NCBI GenBank assembly: GCA_030248295.1
Contig: JASANH010000051.1
Span: 37,568-101,567 of the forward strand
Direction of reading: 5' to 3'
From: Mesodorylaimus sp. YZB2_4
Taxonomy: Eukaryota > Nematoda > Enoplea > Dorylaimida > Dorylaimidae
Length of the DNA stretch: 64,000 bases
Shown: positions 33,667-44,602 of the stretch, in pieces
Layout: every line of letters starts with the position of its first letter
Numbering within the stretch: the first letter of the stretch is position 1
Program-made: the position numbers and the translations under genes
Notes under the pieces: generated by a model
Told to the model about the DNA's origin: nothing
What the model saw: only the letters and a program-made list of their open reading frames with translations
Databases searched by the model: none

Positions 33667-34252
33667 CAGGCCGTACCACAGAAAGCAGGTGTATCTTTTG
33701 GCAAAGAGGCCTAGCTGGAAGTAGAGCCAGGGCTACCCTTACCTTACCAGTACCACAGAAAGGGCAGCTAGAGGGAGCCAACTGGTGGAGGTAGGAGTCT
33801 ACCTCTATCATTCGGCTACCCTGCTCTAGAGGAGGGTAGCCGACGGGTAGGGAAAGAAATCAACACGAAAGAGCGTGCAAAAGATGGGACGCCTGCACAG
33901 GATGATAGACAGTGGTTAGGATGAGGTAGTCGACCTACCTAAATGCGGAAGGATGTCAGCCTTTCTCCCCGGCAGCCATGGCTGTTTTATGTGTTGCCGC
34001 CACTGATAATGGCTAGAAAAACCTGTTTCCTTCCAAGTGCAGACTTATTAGCGGAGTTTCACAGAAAAACGCCATGGATTGCTGGCAGCAAAGATCAGGC
34101 AGTTCCATCTTTTCCCTACCCGCATTTAGTGGTGGCGGCAGGCCTGTCTCTACCTCTACCAGTTACCAATTGGTAATCCTATCTTTTGGCACCCCTACCT
34201 CTACCAAACGGTAGTGCCCTACCTCTATCTGCTTTCTGTGGTACGGGTCCTG
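33667..34252. mobile_element. Non-autonomous TIR element (family GGNCCGTACCACA), copy 2
   Basis: About 586 bp, ends CAGGCCGTACCACAGAAAGC and GCTTTCTGTGGTACGGGTCC; same orientation and near-identical body to 24418-24977. It has extra short segments (for example GTGCAAAAGATGGGACGCC). No transposase open frame. Confidence 0.8.
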
Positions 34253-34342
34253 GGCACTAATCTTATATGCCCTGCTCCTCACCTTCATCCGCCAGCCGCA
34301 GTGGCTCGCGTCAGTTCACTCGCGTTCGCAGGATTTCAGGGG

Positions 34343-35640
34343 TCATCATCATCATCTTCTTGTGCAAACGCATATGCGCACTAGGAGCACAAGAAACATA
34401 AAACACAACACACATGATACTAAAATGTGGAAGTGCGAAAAAGAAAAACGACATCAAGTCTCCCACTCATCAAATCTCAAAATAGAACACAAACGTGATA
34501 TCAAAACGCAAAAAATGTCTAAAAGAAATTACGCAAATTTGGTCAACAAAATCCTGGAACGATACTGTGCAAAATTTAAGAAAGCAATATCATTGGGCAA
34601 ATTATTCCAAAGTGTAATTCCAGAAAACACAAAACTCTGTCGATAGGATTCAAAAAAAGGCCTTGGCACAAGAAGATGATGAGCCTCACATGTCCTTGCA
34701 CTGGCACGATTTACAGACCTATGAACAAACCGACTCGTAGAAAAATCATGCAAGCCATGATAATACTTATAAAATTGACATAGCTTCAGACGCTTTCTCC
34801 TATCACTGAGTGACGACCAGCTAGCTCTGCTTAAAGCATCCTCATAAGTGCACTTAAAATCATTTAGATAGAGCCTAAGCGCATAAAACTGCGAACGTTC
34901 CAATTCAGAAATATCAGCTTTTAAAACTGGATCCCAGCATACAGAGCCATATTCCAAAACAGAACGGACACATGCATTATAAACTGATCCTAAGACTGAA
35001 GGATGCGTGTGCCTTCCAAGTTCACGTCTAAGCGCACCCATCATGACATTCGACTTCTTAACGATCTCAGCCACATGCTCAGTGAACTTCAAGTCTGGAC
35101 TAAAAATAACGCCAAGATATTTTACCTCGTAAAAAAAAGTGATCCTATGACCGCGCGAAAATAAAGATGGTTCTGATGCAATTTTCCCATGTCCGTAACG
35201 AAATATAATTCCTTGGGTTTTATCGGCATTGAAATCCAAGCCGGCACTTTCCACCCAGGCCGCGATAAAATCAATCATTGGTTGGATTGCTTCCTTTGCG
35301 TCTTCCAGACGTCCAACTGGGAGAAACAGGGCGGTGTCATCAGCGAAGGCTTGTAACAGAGATGCTGGGAGTCGACCAGAAACCTGTTGCAATAGTGAGT
35401 CGATATAGGCTACAAAAAGTGTCGGACCCAAGACACTGCCCTGAGGCACGCCCGAACATACAGGAGTAGTGTCCGACGAACATTCTCCGATCACCACTCG
35501 TTGAGACCTCCCTTGGAGGTAAGACAAAAGCCAGCGAATGAGTTTCGTCCGAATACGGCGATTTCCAGGGGGATTTACGGCGATTTCCAGGGGGTCGCAG
35601 GAGGGCAAAAAAAATTGCATCAATATGCTATAATTTAGAG
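34343..35640 (-). mobile_element. 5'-truncated non-LTR retrotransposon (CR1/L2/Jockey-like) with RT
   Basis: The minus-strand frame 35623-34529 (364 codons) encodes the C-terminal part of a LINE reverse transcriptase: GVPQGSVLGPTLF (RT motif B), FADDTALF (catalytic ADD), VKYLGVIF and a thumb/connection end (LRRELGRHTHPSVLGSVYNACVRS...). Motif A and everything before it is missing, a typical 5' truncation. The 3' end (34343) has a short GAT-triplet tail. The first codons look like a rearranged junction with a duplicated GGCGATTTCCAGGGG. Related to the LINE at 55743 but clearly diverged. Confidence 0.88.
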
Positions 35641-36285
35641 CTCAAGGATAAGCGCAAATCACCCAACTGGGGGTGGGGTGCGGGGGCTGGAGGCAAAATT
35701 TTTGCAAAATCGGCTTCTCGCAGACATAATTTCTCACTAGTCTATGAATAAATTTGCTGGAAATACCCCGTTCCAAGGCAAGAAATCACTCGCTGAACCT
35801 ATTCAAAAGATCGAACCCACCCCATGCCAAAAAGCAAGAGGCTTCTTATGGATTCTGACCGACCAAGCTTCAAAACTTTCAAAATTAGGACCCGACTGAT
35901 CTGATCTCTGATTGCGAGATCAGGTCAGAGCTCGATCATATCTGCTGACAGACGATTTCTCAGTTCCTGCACACTTAGAGTGACATGGGTACGTTTTTGA
36001 AGCACCAGGATCTGTCGATTCGAAACCAACGGACATCAGATTGCATTGGCTTCAAAACGCTGTGCGGATCAACCACATATTCATGCTGATCCAAGTGGAA
36101 AAATGGTTTTTTCGGGTTGAGTTCGAAAAAAGGTCAACCTCCACTACCCAAAACCACCCTTTCCAAAAACCTGACCCAACTCAACCCAAAAACCAAAAAA
36201 ATGGGTTGGGTTTTGGGACCCGATGTCAGACCTGGAGTTGGTCCCTCTCCTGTCGTACGACAGGCGCGTGTGCACCAAATACGCG
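35641..36285. other. Intergenic: no recognised feature
   Basis: No gene. Around 36110-36215 a C/A-rich segment reads ACCCAAAACC and similar; no family could be assigned. Confidence 0.35.
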
Positions 36286-36620
36286 GAGTCGCCACTTTCG
36301 AGCGATTTTTCTCGAAATTTTCAGCGATAACCAAAGTTGATGTCAGCGAAAATTTTGTAAAGAAAAATGTGCTCTATCAAGCAGATCAAACTTTTAGGTT
36401 CGATTTCTCGTTTTTAGTATTTTATCGAAGATTTTTCTTTTGTTTTGCGATTTAAATGGAGAAAATTTGGTATAAAGCCAATAAAAGCAGTGAAAGCAAA
36501 ACAAAAACAGACAGTCGATAGAGCACATTTTTTTCTACAAAATTTCCGCTGATATCAACTTTAAAATTTCTAGAAAAATAGGCCAAAAGCGGGTAAGGCG
36601 GAAAAACGCATTTCGACAAA
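36286..36620. mobile_element. Foldback element family CGAAATTTTCAGCGATAACC, copy 1
   Basis: Left arm (36286-36385: TCTCGAAATTTTCAGCGATAA ... ATGTGCTCTATCA) is answered by an inverted right arm (36510-36580: GATAGAGCACATTTTTTTCTAC ... GCTGATATCAAC). No coding capacity. Relatives lie at 36880-37098, 38470-38830 and 54490-54570. Confidence 0.65.
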
Positions 36621-36879
36621 CGTAGGTGCACCCGACTATAATTTGGCCCAAAAATTGTCATAAGCGGCTTGCAGCGGGAAGTTTGAATTTTGTGCGAGAT
36701 CTGTGAAATGGTCCACATATCCCTGTGTGCTGATAGGAATGGGATCAGGCTGAGGTTCGCTATGCTAAGATAGCTCCCCGATGTATAAATTTTACAAAAA
36801 TAAAATGCAGGAGTCGTAGTCATTGCAAACACACGCCAGTTGAAGTGAGTTTTTGAGCTTTCACCAGCGTTGAGCAAGT

Positions 36880-38330
36880 TTTTTCGAAATTTTCAGCAAT
36901 AATATAAATTGATGTCAGCGATCAGGTTGTTGAGAAAAAAGTGCATCATCAACTTTATTTTGCTTTTACTGTGTTTGTTCGAGTTTTAAGGAATTTTTAG
37001 TATTTTATGTCCTGAACTTTAACGAAAAATCTTTACGAAAATCTGAATCTTGAAACCATATGCATTTGATAGAGCACATTTTTTTGACAAAATTGTCGGT
37101 GGTGTGTAGACCCGGATCGGGTCGGGTCGGGTCAGTAAAATTTCGGGTGGGGTCGGGTCAAAATCGGGTCGGGTCACTTTTTTGAAAGATCGGGTCAAAC
37201 GGGTCAAAAATACAGAAATTTTGCAAGTTACTACTATTAGCAGCTACAGAAACCTTTTCGTAGTTGCTCGACTCCAGGGTTTGCAGTATATGCTTCATGC
37301 ATGCATGCACGAAGTCTTTCATTCCACGTTCTCGTTCTGCGTAACTTCCAAGAATGTGAGACGAATTGTAAGCTGCGAGAATGACCAATTTTTCTGAGTA
37401 ATTTCTGCAAAGGGAGGTCCATATGTGAGAGTTCTCATAAACATTCTTGTCAACTATGATGAATGGGTGGGACTAGCCACACTCTAACATGAGAAGGAAT
37501 TGATAACTTTTAGCAGGTCGTAGGGGCATCTACAATCACATTTGATTCCTGAATATGACATAACTTCCTGGGTATACCTGGCTGGAAGGGCAATATAGTC
37601 TGTACCCAAACAATAAATATGAACCAATAATAGCCCCCTTGACCACCATCCATGTTAGCATTGCAGAGCAGTTTACTGTGTTCAAAAGTCACAGGTACCC
37701 TCACATCCCTCCCCCGTAGTGGAGGTTCTGACAGGAGCTAGTGTCCAGCACAATATGACTTCATGAGCATCTTTTGTGAAGACTAGATGCAACTCCAGCC
37801 TGGGGTTCATATATATTTAGGTATTTCTTTGTTTAACCAAGGATAAGCTGTCTCAGACTCCGAAAGTTACGACAGAGTTGTCTCTAGTATTCACGCCTAT
37901 TATTAGGATTGGTTAAATCTTGTCTCTAGTAAACAGACCCTAGTCGCTTTTAGATCTACGGTTTTTTTTAAAAATTATTTGACCGCTATTGTGGGAAATA
38001 TGAAGGAACGTTATTGCATTTACTAAGGATAACTAGGGAATAACAAAAGATGAAGATTCGCGTGCGTTTGATGTCTCCATCTCATATTTTCTCACAGTCA
38101 CCTTTACACCAACGCCACAACGTTCTGATGATTTGTGAATGGTTTTTATCGCGCGGAACTTCAACTACTTATAACGAATTCGGGTCAACCCGACCCGAAA
38201 TTTCGGGTCAGAGACTTTCGGGTCGGGTCGGGTCGGGTTGGGTTGACCCGACCCGTCGGGTTGAACCCGACCTGATCCGGTGTCTAGTGGTGTGAGCTGA
38301 CGTTATTGCAGAGAATTTTGAGAAAAATTG
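36880..38330. mobile_element. Foldback element copy 2, split by a hAT-like insertion
   Basis: Left arm 36885-36945 (TTCGAAATTTTCAGCAATAA, GATGTCAGCGAT) and part of the right arm (37065-37098, GATAGAGCACATTTTTTTGAC) belong to the same family as 36286-36620. The right part is interrupted at 37098 and resumes after 38294. This gives relative age: foldback first, hAT-like element later. Confidence 0.55.
37107..38286. mobile_element. Non-autonomous hAT-like element with perfect 8-bp target duplication
   Basis: 1,180 bp. Termini TAGACCCGGATC and the complement of GATCCGGTGTCTA; flanked on both sides by GTGGTGTG (37099-37106 and 38287-38294). Beside each end are runs of GGGTC/GGGTCG (about 37119-37205 and 38176-38270) in inverted orientation, the kind of subterminal transposase-binding repeat seen in hAT elements. 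The inside is AT-rich with no transposase frame. Confidence 0.85.
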
Positions 38331-38469
38331 ACTGAGGGTTGTGCGACTTTAGCGCCTGACGGGGGGGCTGAGATAGGGTGGGACTGCTTGATGGAAGTGC
38401 AGGTTTGGGGTGAGAGCTTACTCAAAGTAGGTGGCACCCCATCGTGCTACAGTACCAAATTCGCAAGAT

Positions 38470-38830
38470 CTGTAATTTCGGGCAAGTTTTCTCGAAATTT
38501 TTAGCGATAACCAAAGTTAATGCCAACAACAATTCCATAGAGAAAAATATGCTCTATCAGGCAGGTATAATTTTGAATCTTGATTTTCCGTTTTTTGTTT
38601 TTAACTGAGATTTTTCGTAAATTTCTGCAATTCAAATGAAAAAAGCTCACTATAAACTTTATAAAAGCAGTGAAAGCAAAACAAATACAACCAGTCGATA
38701 TAGCATATTTTTCTCTACAAAATTCTTGCTGACATGAACCCTGGTTATTGCTCAAAATTCCGAGGAAAGTTGGCCGAAAGCCCAATAACTCATTTCGACA
38801 GGCTGGTGGGTGTGCACTGCCCGACTAGGA
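38470..38830. mobile_element. Foldback element copy 3
   Basis: Left arm about 38485-38565 (TCTCGAAATTTTTAGCGATAACC, AATATGCTCTATCA) and inverted right arm 38695-38760 (GATATAGCATATTTTTCTCTAC, GCTGACATGAAC, GGTTATTGCTC). Same family as 36286-36620. Confidence 0.65.
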
Positions 38831-38860
38831 CTACAAGAGGAACAGAACAGTGTTCGTTCA

Positions 38861-40711
38861 AGGCTCATTTATACTGGCCACGGAGTTCTCTGTGACTGCG
38901 CGCTCAGGACAGAGTTCTCTGCCATTCTGTCACCGCGAGGGCGTTTATACTGCCTCCAGAGTCCCCGATCCAGAGCGCACTGTCCTGCGTTTTAAAAAAC
39001 TGGGACTCTGTCCCTGCCTCTAGAGAGGCGCTGTCTCAGAGAAGAACGTTTTCTGCTCTTCGCACAAAGGCGCAAACCAGTCGGAAAGGGGGATTCATGT
39101 CAGACAGAGATCCTATACGATTAGAATACAGGAAAAGAGAACGATGTGATCATTACATGCACAATGCTTTTCTATAGTGCTTTTGATCGATAAGAGTGGG
39201 GTAATTTGAAAATATTGATACGGCCGATACAAATAAAAATCATGAAAGAATCGTATAAGAATGACGGATCGATTTATGCCCGATCACTCGGCGGATGATT
39301 GGCTGATCAATTCGCTGTTTGATATGATTGGGTGATCGATATGATCAGCTGGTCTGATCGATACGATGAGCTGATCTGATCTATATGATAGACTGATGGA
39401 TCGATCGATGAGTCATACTATTATGTAAATCAAACAACAGATTGAATGATCGTTCTCCCGATCAATCAATCAATCGATTGATATAAATGATCGGATCGAT
39501 CATATTGACTGATCAAATGGTCACAATGATCAATCGAATTCTCGAATTCAACAACATGATCAATAAATCACACATAGCCAATGATGTGAGGATCATAGAG
39601 TGAGTTCTTTGAAAGCGAAAAACTAGGCTGAGAAAATGAGGAAATACAGGTAAAAATCGCCCTCAAACCTAAATTTTGACTTCATTATCGGATTCAGCTA
39701 TAAAAACTGCATCTGTTAACACCCTGTTCAAAATGTTAGAGACGATCGTCGACTTTTAGAATCGATAGAAATGGGTCCCTGCGTTTTTGCACAACCTTTG
39801 ACTCTTTGTGCAAAAACGCAGGGACAGAGCGCGCAGGGACACCGATCGGGACCCAGTACGGGCGCCTCGGCCTGGTCGCTTTTATACTCATTTGCCTGAC
39901 CTTGGTGCATTTATACTGGTCCCCGAGTTTTCAGCATGGCTATACTATATGTGATAAATCACTGGCTCGCACCGCCGCTCGCGCCCCCTAGCGGTATGAA
40001 TCAGTCACCGAGGGCACGAAACGGCGTGAAGGCTCGGAAAGGAATGATAACAAATGAACAGTGCCAAGAGGCATGAAATCAGCCATATATGGTTAATTGC
40101 CAAGGATATTGGGATATGGCAATGTAGCGAATATTTTGAATTTGCCGCCGATCAGGTTTGGTGTCTTGGTGTCTGCTAGAAGCGCCTAAAAGTCACCATC
40201 AGCCAGACCATGGTCTCGGATCCTCGTTCTTTCGTTGGATTCGTTCATTCGTTATTAGTAGATTAGGTTAGATTGACTATTTGTTGAAGTTCACTAACGA
40301 AGATCCGAGATTATAATCTGGCTGAAGTTTCACTTTTGGCGCTTTTAGCAGACATCAAGACACCAAACCTGATCGGCGGCAAATTCAAAATATTCGCTAC
40401 ATTGCCATATCCCAATTTCCTTGGCAATTAACCATATATGGCTGATTTCATGCCTCTTGGCACTGTTCATTTGTTATCATTCCTTTCCGAGCCTTCACGC
40501 CGTTTCGTGCCCTCGGTGACTGATTCATACCGCTAGGGGGCGCGAGCGGCGGTGCGAGCCAGTGATTTATCACATATAGTATAGCCATGGTTTCCAGGGT
40601 CCAGTGAAGTCTGGGACAGAGTACAGCAATCCTTGAACATGAAAATCTGGGACCATTCCAAGCAGTGCGCCGCTCTGTCACAGAGAACTCGGTGGCCAGT
40701 ATAAATGAGCC
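38861..40711. mobile_element. TIR element A (GGCTCATTTATACTGGCCAC family) with nested insertion
   Basis: Ends AGGCTCATTTATACTGGCCAC and its complement; TTCA flanks both ends (38857-38860, 40712-40715). Subterminal DNA is itself palindromic (GAGTTCTCTGTGAC...; GCGCGCTCAGGACAGAG). The middle (about 39180-39600) is a GATC/ATCGAT-rich tract. There is no transposase. It is collinear, in reverse, with element B (54863-57473). A separate 655-bp element sits inside at 39935-40589. Confidence 0.82.
39935..40589. mobile_element. Nested foldback element with about 260-bp near-identical arms
   Basis: CATGGCTATACTATATGTG at the left mirrors CACATATAGTATAGCCATG at the right, and the inversion continues with few mismatches to about 40195 and 40335. 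Flanks are GTTTTCAG (39927-39934) and GTTTCCAG (40590-40597), an 8-bp target duplication with one change. Element B carries the uninterrupted site (CGAGTTTTCAGGGTCC, reverse of about 54975-54990), which proves insertion. Confidence 0.88.
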
Positions 40712-40715
40712 TTCA

Positions 40716-41035
40716 GGCAGGATTGGAAACAGCCAGCGATCAAGGCGCGGATGCGTGATCTGATCTATTTAGATGTAGTTTGTAAAGGTCAAAAATTTCG
40801 ATGACATTGGATCGAGAACAACACAATTTATCATCCTCACATTCTTCACTCGGCGCACTCCCTGGCAAACTGTACAGGCTACAGGACACACTGCAGCAGC
40901 AGGCCTACAGATCTGCTGCCGCAGTACACTGGCCAAAACAACATAAGCTCTAACAAAAATTGCAAACAATCGCAAATTCGAAATGAGAATAGCCACTCTT
41001 AAAATCCTGCATTCAAAAAAAAGTCAAACTAATCT
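40716..41035. other. Spacer before the F-box gene: no recognised feature
   Basis: About 320 bp downstream (3') of the minus-strand F-box gene; no supported feature. Confidence 0.35.
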
Positions 41036-42604
41036 TTACCAAAAATTAATCTTTCTATATTTTTCCGCCTTTAATGTATTTTTCAAATTATCAGGGACGT
41101 TTCCGACCCATTTCAATTCCTGACATCCATCAACCAAAGCCTGCAATCCTTCCAAAGTCACGTCTCGACAATCACGAAATGCCAATTCTTGTAGACGAGG
41201 ACAAAACCAGGCCAGTGCCATCAAACATTCCTCGCCAATATCCGAACAAGGCAACTTTAAACTCCTCAAATTTGGCATCTCTTCGATTAAAGCCACGGGG
41301 AATGGCAATGTCAAAAACCCGCCACGTCCAATTTTTAACTTCTCCAACTTCACTGCAGGCCGGTCCCTCGAAAAATCGAAGGCACCATCTCGAAAATATC
41401 TCGGACAAACACAAAGTTCTTTCATTTCCCGCATTCTGACCAGCTGGGCTAAAGAAGCACAATTTAAATCCAATGAACTGAAATGCAAACATTTTAATCG
41501 AGGCCATCGACCGATCGCCGATTCCACTCCATTCTCCACCTCCCCCATTTTCAAACTTTCCAAATTCCTCAGCCGTTTTGCCAAATATTTCAACAAATTC
41601 AACGAGATGAACCAAAACTTGATGTCCAACGAAGTCAAATCAGGCATGTGATCAGCGACAATTCTGATCATATCTTCTTCGCAGAATCGACCTCGCAGCG
41701 TCAGCTCCCTCAACTGACCACCACGACCCAAGGACTGAATCATCAGGATTACGTCCTGCTCGCACACGCAATAATCGTGGCCATCAAAACAATCCGAATC
41801 CAAACACAAAACCGACAATGTTTCCTTCTCGGCCACAGTTTCGATTAATTTTCGATTATTCTCGACTTGCCTCTCGTTGCACGAAATCCAATCACGCGAC
41901 TCGCATTTCAAAAATGTGAATTCGAGATGCTGCAAATTCGATGCCGCATTGATCATTGCAGTCAAATTCGGGTAATCGATATCGGAATTCATCAATTTCA
42001 AAACGGTTATTGCTGAGAAATTCAGAAAATCTAATGGCAGGCGTCTGCTCGATGCGCAATTCAGTTCAGTCAATTGCAAAGGAGGACCGAAAGCGACTCG
42101 CAACTGATCCTTCTCGGCCTGGCTGATCAATTCGACCCAAGAAATATTCAAAATTTTTAACTGACTACGACATTTGCACGAATTCAAAAATTTGGCCACG
42201 TTCGTTGCACATTGAAAATTCAAATTGATTTCTTCCAAATTTTCAAACAGGAGTAGAGGATCGATCGATACAAAAATCGGCAGAGGATCAAAACCGGCGA
42301 TCGATGTGAGATTTGGCGCACGGAGAATCAATTTGCCCATAATCAAGTCTAACATTTCGACTCCGCCTTTTTTCAATTTCTTTTCGGTCACCAAATCTTG
42401 ATTCATTTGAATCTTCTTCAACGGTTTCCAAGCCAAATAAACAGCGTCTCTGAAATTCTTGCAGACCGATTCCAGACTGGACCATTGGGCCAATGGAAGA
42501 TATTTGATGACTGGCACCAATGCATCCGTCGAAAAAGGACATATTTGACGTGTCTTATTTTGCAACCAGCGATATTTTCTTTCTGAAAGAAAAACTCTAT
42601 GCAT
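41036..42604 (-). CDS. F-box/leucine-rich-repeat protein
   Basis: Single-exon frame of 522 codons. Residues about 22-66 fit an F-box (PFSTDALVPVIKYLPLAQWSS...LESVCKNFRDAVYLAWKPL), the SKP1-binding part of SCF ubiquitin ligases. The rest is built from leucine-rich repeats of the F-box/LRR type (for example NLTSIAGF, LQHLEFTF, LRELTLRGRF, LTSLDIKF, LESLKMGEVE, LRSLKLPCSDIGEECLMALAWFCPRLQELAFRDCRDVTLEGLQALV), which would bind substrate. Cys-rich insert at about 270-290. A paralogue lies at 60455-61816. The start could also be at an internal Met, but 42604 precedes the F-box sensibly. Substrate unknown. Confidence 0.85.
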   Translation of the reverse strand: MHRVFLSERKYRWLQNKTRQICPFSTDALVPVIKYLPLAQWSSLESVCKNFRDAVYLAWKPLKKIQMNQDLVTEKKLKKGGVEMLDLIMGKLILRAPNLTSIAGFDPLPIFVSIDPLLLFENLEEINLNFQCATNVAKFLNSCKCRSQLKILNISWVELISQAEKDQLRVAFGPPLQLTELNCASSRRLPLDFLNFSAITVLKLMNSDIDYPNLTAMINAASNLQHLEFTFLKCESRDWISCNERQVENNRKLIETVAEKETLSVLCLDSDCFDGHDYCVCEQDVILMIQSLGRGGQLRELTLRGRFCEEDMIRIVADHMPDLTSLDIKFWFISLNLLKYLAKRLRNLESLKMGEVENGVESAIGRWPRLKCLHFSSLDLNCASLAQLVRMREMKELCVCPRYFRDGAFDFSRDRPAVKLEKLKIGRGGFLTLPFPVALIEEMPNLRSLKLPCSDIGEECLMALAWFCPRLQELAFRDCRDVTLEGLQALVDGCQELKWVGNVPDNLKNTLKAEKYRKINFW

Positions 42605-43040
42605 TCTCGCCAGTTAACGCCCAGCAAAAGTGTCAAGGTTTCGCTGTTTTAGGCCCGCCTTGAAGAGAAAATTTCAGTTTTTCTCGGGAAAGACCCAATA
42701 TTTTGCCTAGCAAGGCCCCAGCATCGAACGATCTCGATCCCCCTGGCAAAGTCCGGAAAAAAGGAAATTTCAGACCAAAATCAGGGGAAACTCGAAAATT
42801 GAATTTGATGTCTCAATTTTCAAACCACCCGCCTTTTCTCGGGATAAACATTCTAAAAAAGTCGAATTCCGATCAGATTTTGAGGATCCGTTTGGTCAAG
42901 GAAGGGTAATCATGCTGTAAAAAAGGTGAAATTGATTTAATAATTAGTGCTGCGACAAAGTTAAAATAATCATGGAAAAATCAAATTCTTTTCTGATAAA
43001 CCCAGAAAAATCAGGGAAAATCATTTCGTATGAGCCCTTT
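42605..43040. other. Spacer between F-box gene and coiled-coil gene
   Basis: No gene seen; holds the F-box promoter by position. Confidence 0.35.
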
Positions 43041-44123
43041 TCAGTCAGAATATTGTTGCCACAGACTTTTCTCAGATGGGAAATGCATTCTCCGGCACAG
43101 AATCTGTAAGTGTTCTTCGACATATTCTCTCTTAGCAAACCCTGAATTCGCCCAAAACTCTTGCTGACTGAGAAATCTACGTTATCGGCAAGGATAATTA
43201 TCGGTATCGATCGGTCGATCCATCGATCTGAGGGGTGGATCGGTTCCCCATCCAATCTAGCTGCTGCATCAGCCGGATCGGCAGCTAATATTTTTTGCGC
43301 TTTATCTGCTAGGGAATGATAAAATGTGACAAACTTTAACAAGAAAATCAGAAATATGAGCGCCAACGAATAAATCCCAGATGCTTTTTTGGCTCATTGC
43401 AAAACTAGCTCGAATGCTTTAAAAAATGCTTGTCGGCTGTCGTAAAAACAAGACGCACGAAATACAGGTTTCCCCACAAACTGTAAATTTCCCGCCAAAA
43501 TTTGAATTTCTCAAAAAATCTACATTTTCCGCCATTTTTTCGACCCCATGTTTTGGAAAGACGATCTACCCCCCCCCCCCCCCCCTCACTTTCCACAAAC
43601 CAAGTCCTGACCTCACATACCTGCCAGGCGAAGTTTCTGGGTTAATTCTTTCGTCTCCCGCAACTTCATTTCACGTTTCAGACGCTCGATTTTGACTCTT
43701 TGCTCTCTCAGTCGTGCCTGAAAACCAGAATTCCTACTGAGGGCACAGGATGATCAAAAAATTTTTACCGTTGTCTGGACTAAGTTCGATTCTCGACCCA
43801 CGACGATCGGACTCTTTCCTGCACAGTCCTCCAATCTAATTTCATTCAATAGTTCCACTAAATTGGGTCCAGGAAGCTTTGAACATTTCGAATTGTCTAA
43901 AATTGAATTTTCATTAGAAATCGTCTGAATTACTAGACGAGTACTCACTCGAGGAAAGAAAATATTTCCATTCATCACTGCTTAGAAAACGGCACCCAGT
44001 CGCCAGGAATTCCATCAAATTCTTCATCTCTAATTGATCTTCTCCCGAAATCTTCTCGCTAAATTCGATGTAGGCCGAGTCCTTCGAATTGGCCAGCGCT
44101 CGATTGCACAGCAGGGCCAGCAC
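43041..44123 (-). CDS. Unidentified coiled-coil protein, 4 exons (5' end uncertain)
   Basis: Four exons join in frame on the minus strand: 44123-43949, 43896-43769, 43717-43621 and 43141-43041 (stop TGA). Acceptors are TTTTTTCCAG, CAATTTTAG, TTTTCAG and GAATTCAG; donors GTGAGT, GTAAAA and GTATGT. They give 166 codons. The N-terminal part is helical (ISGEDQLEMKNLMEFLATGC). Exon 3 is a strong coiled coil (ARLREQRVKIERLKREMK), and the last exon adds a basic helix (FAKREYVEEHLQILCRRM). The 44123 exon begins with an acceptor, so at least one upstream exon is missing, perhaps beyond the transposons at 44.6-48.7 kb. I do not recognise the family. Intron 3 carries a GATCGG-rich repeat fragment. Confidence 0.6.
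43195..43330. repeat. hAT-like terminal fragment in the coiled-coil gene's last intron
   Basis: Has CGGTCGATCCATCGATC, GGGTGGATCGGTTCC and GGATCGGCAGCTAATATTTTTTGCGC, matching the left end of the element at 44603 and the fragment at 25140. No right end or duplication found. Confidence 0.5.
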
Positions 44124-44602
44124 CTGGAAAAAAGTGTACTTTAAGCGTCAAAGTCGCCGAAAGACATTCGTCCTTGGACACCAGACTCTCGTCCTCGTCA
44201 ACACGTCATCAAGACTCCATTCATGTGCGTGGCTCCTGTGATCATGCGATATTATCATCACCCTAGGAGCCGCACAAATCAGATATTTCTCCAGCTTCTT
44301 ATAAACCTAAGCGACTCTGAAACATCAAGCTGACAGTTTCTGATTCCAGTCGCGCCATCTGGCGGTAGATTCTGAAATAGGCATAGCAAAAGCCAATAGC
44401 GTTCGACTGGGGACGAGATTTTCGAGAACGGGGACGGGGATGACAAAAAGCTTTTTGAGCGTCAAAATTCGCCTATCTGATTATTTCTTGACATGTTCTA
44501 GAAACCCTATGAATTTTTTACAGGACACTGAACCCTTCCTCTCAAACCCCCCCTCTGGTCCAGCAGGAAGCAAAAGTGATCAAGTTGTATGTGGGCTGGA
44601 CC
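44124..44602. other. Intergenic: no recognised feature
   Basis: No supported feature; upstream exons of the coiled-coil gene were sought here and not found. Confidence 0.35.
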
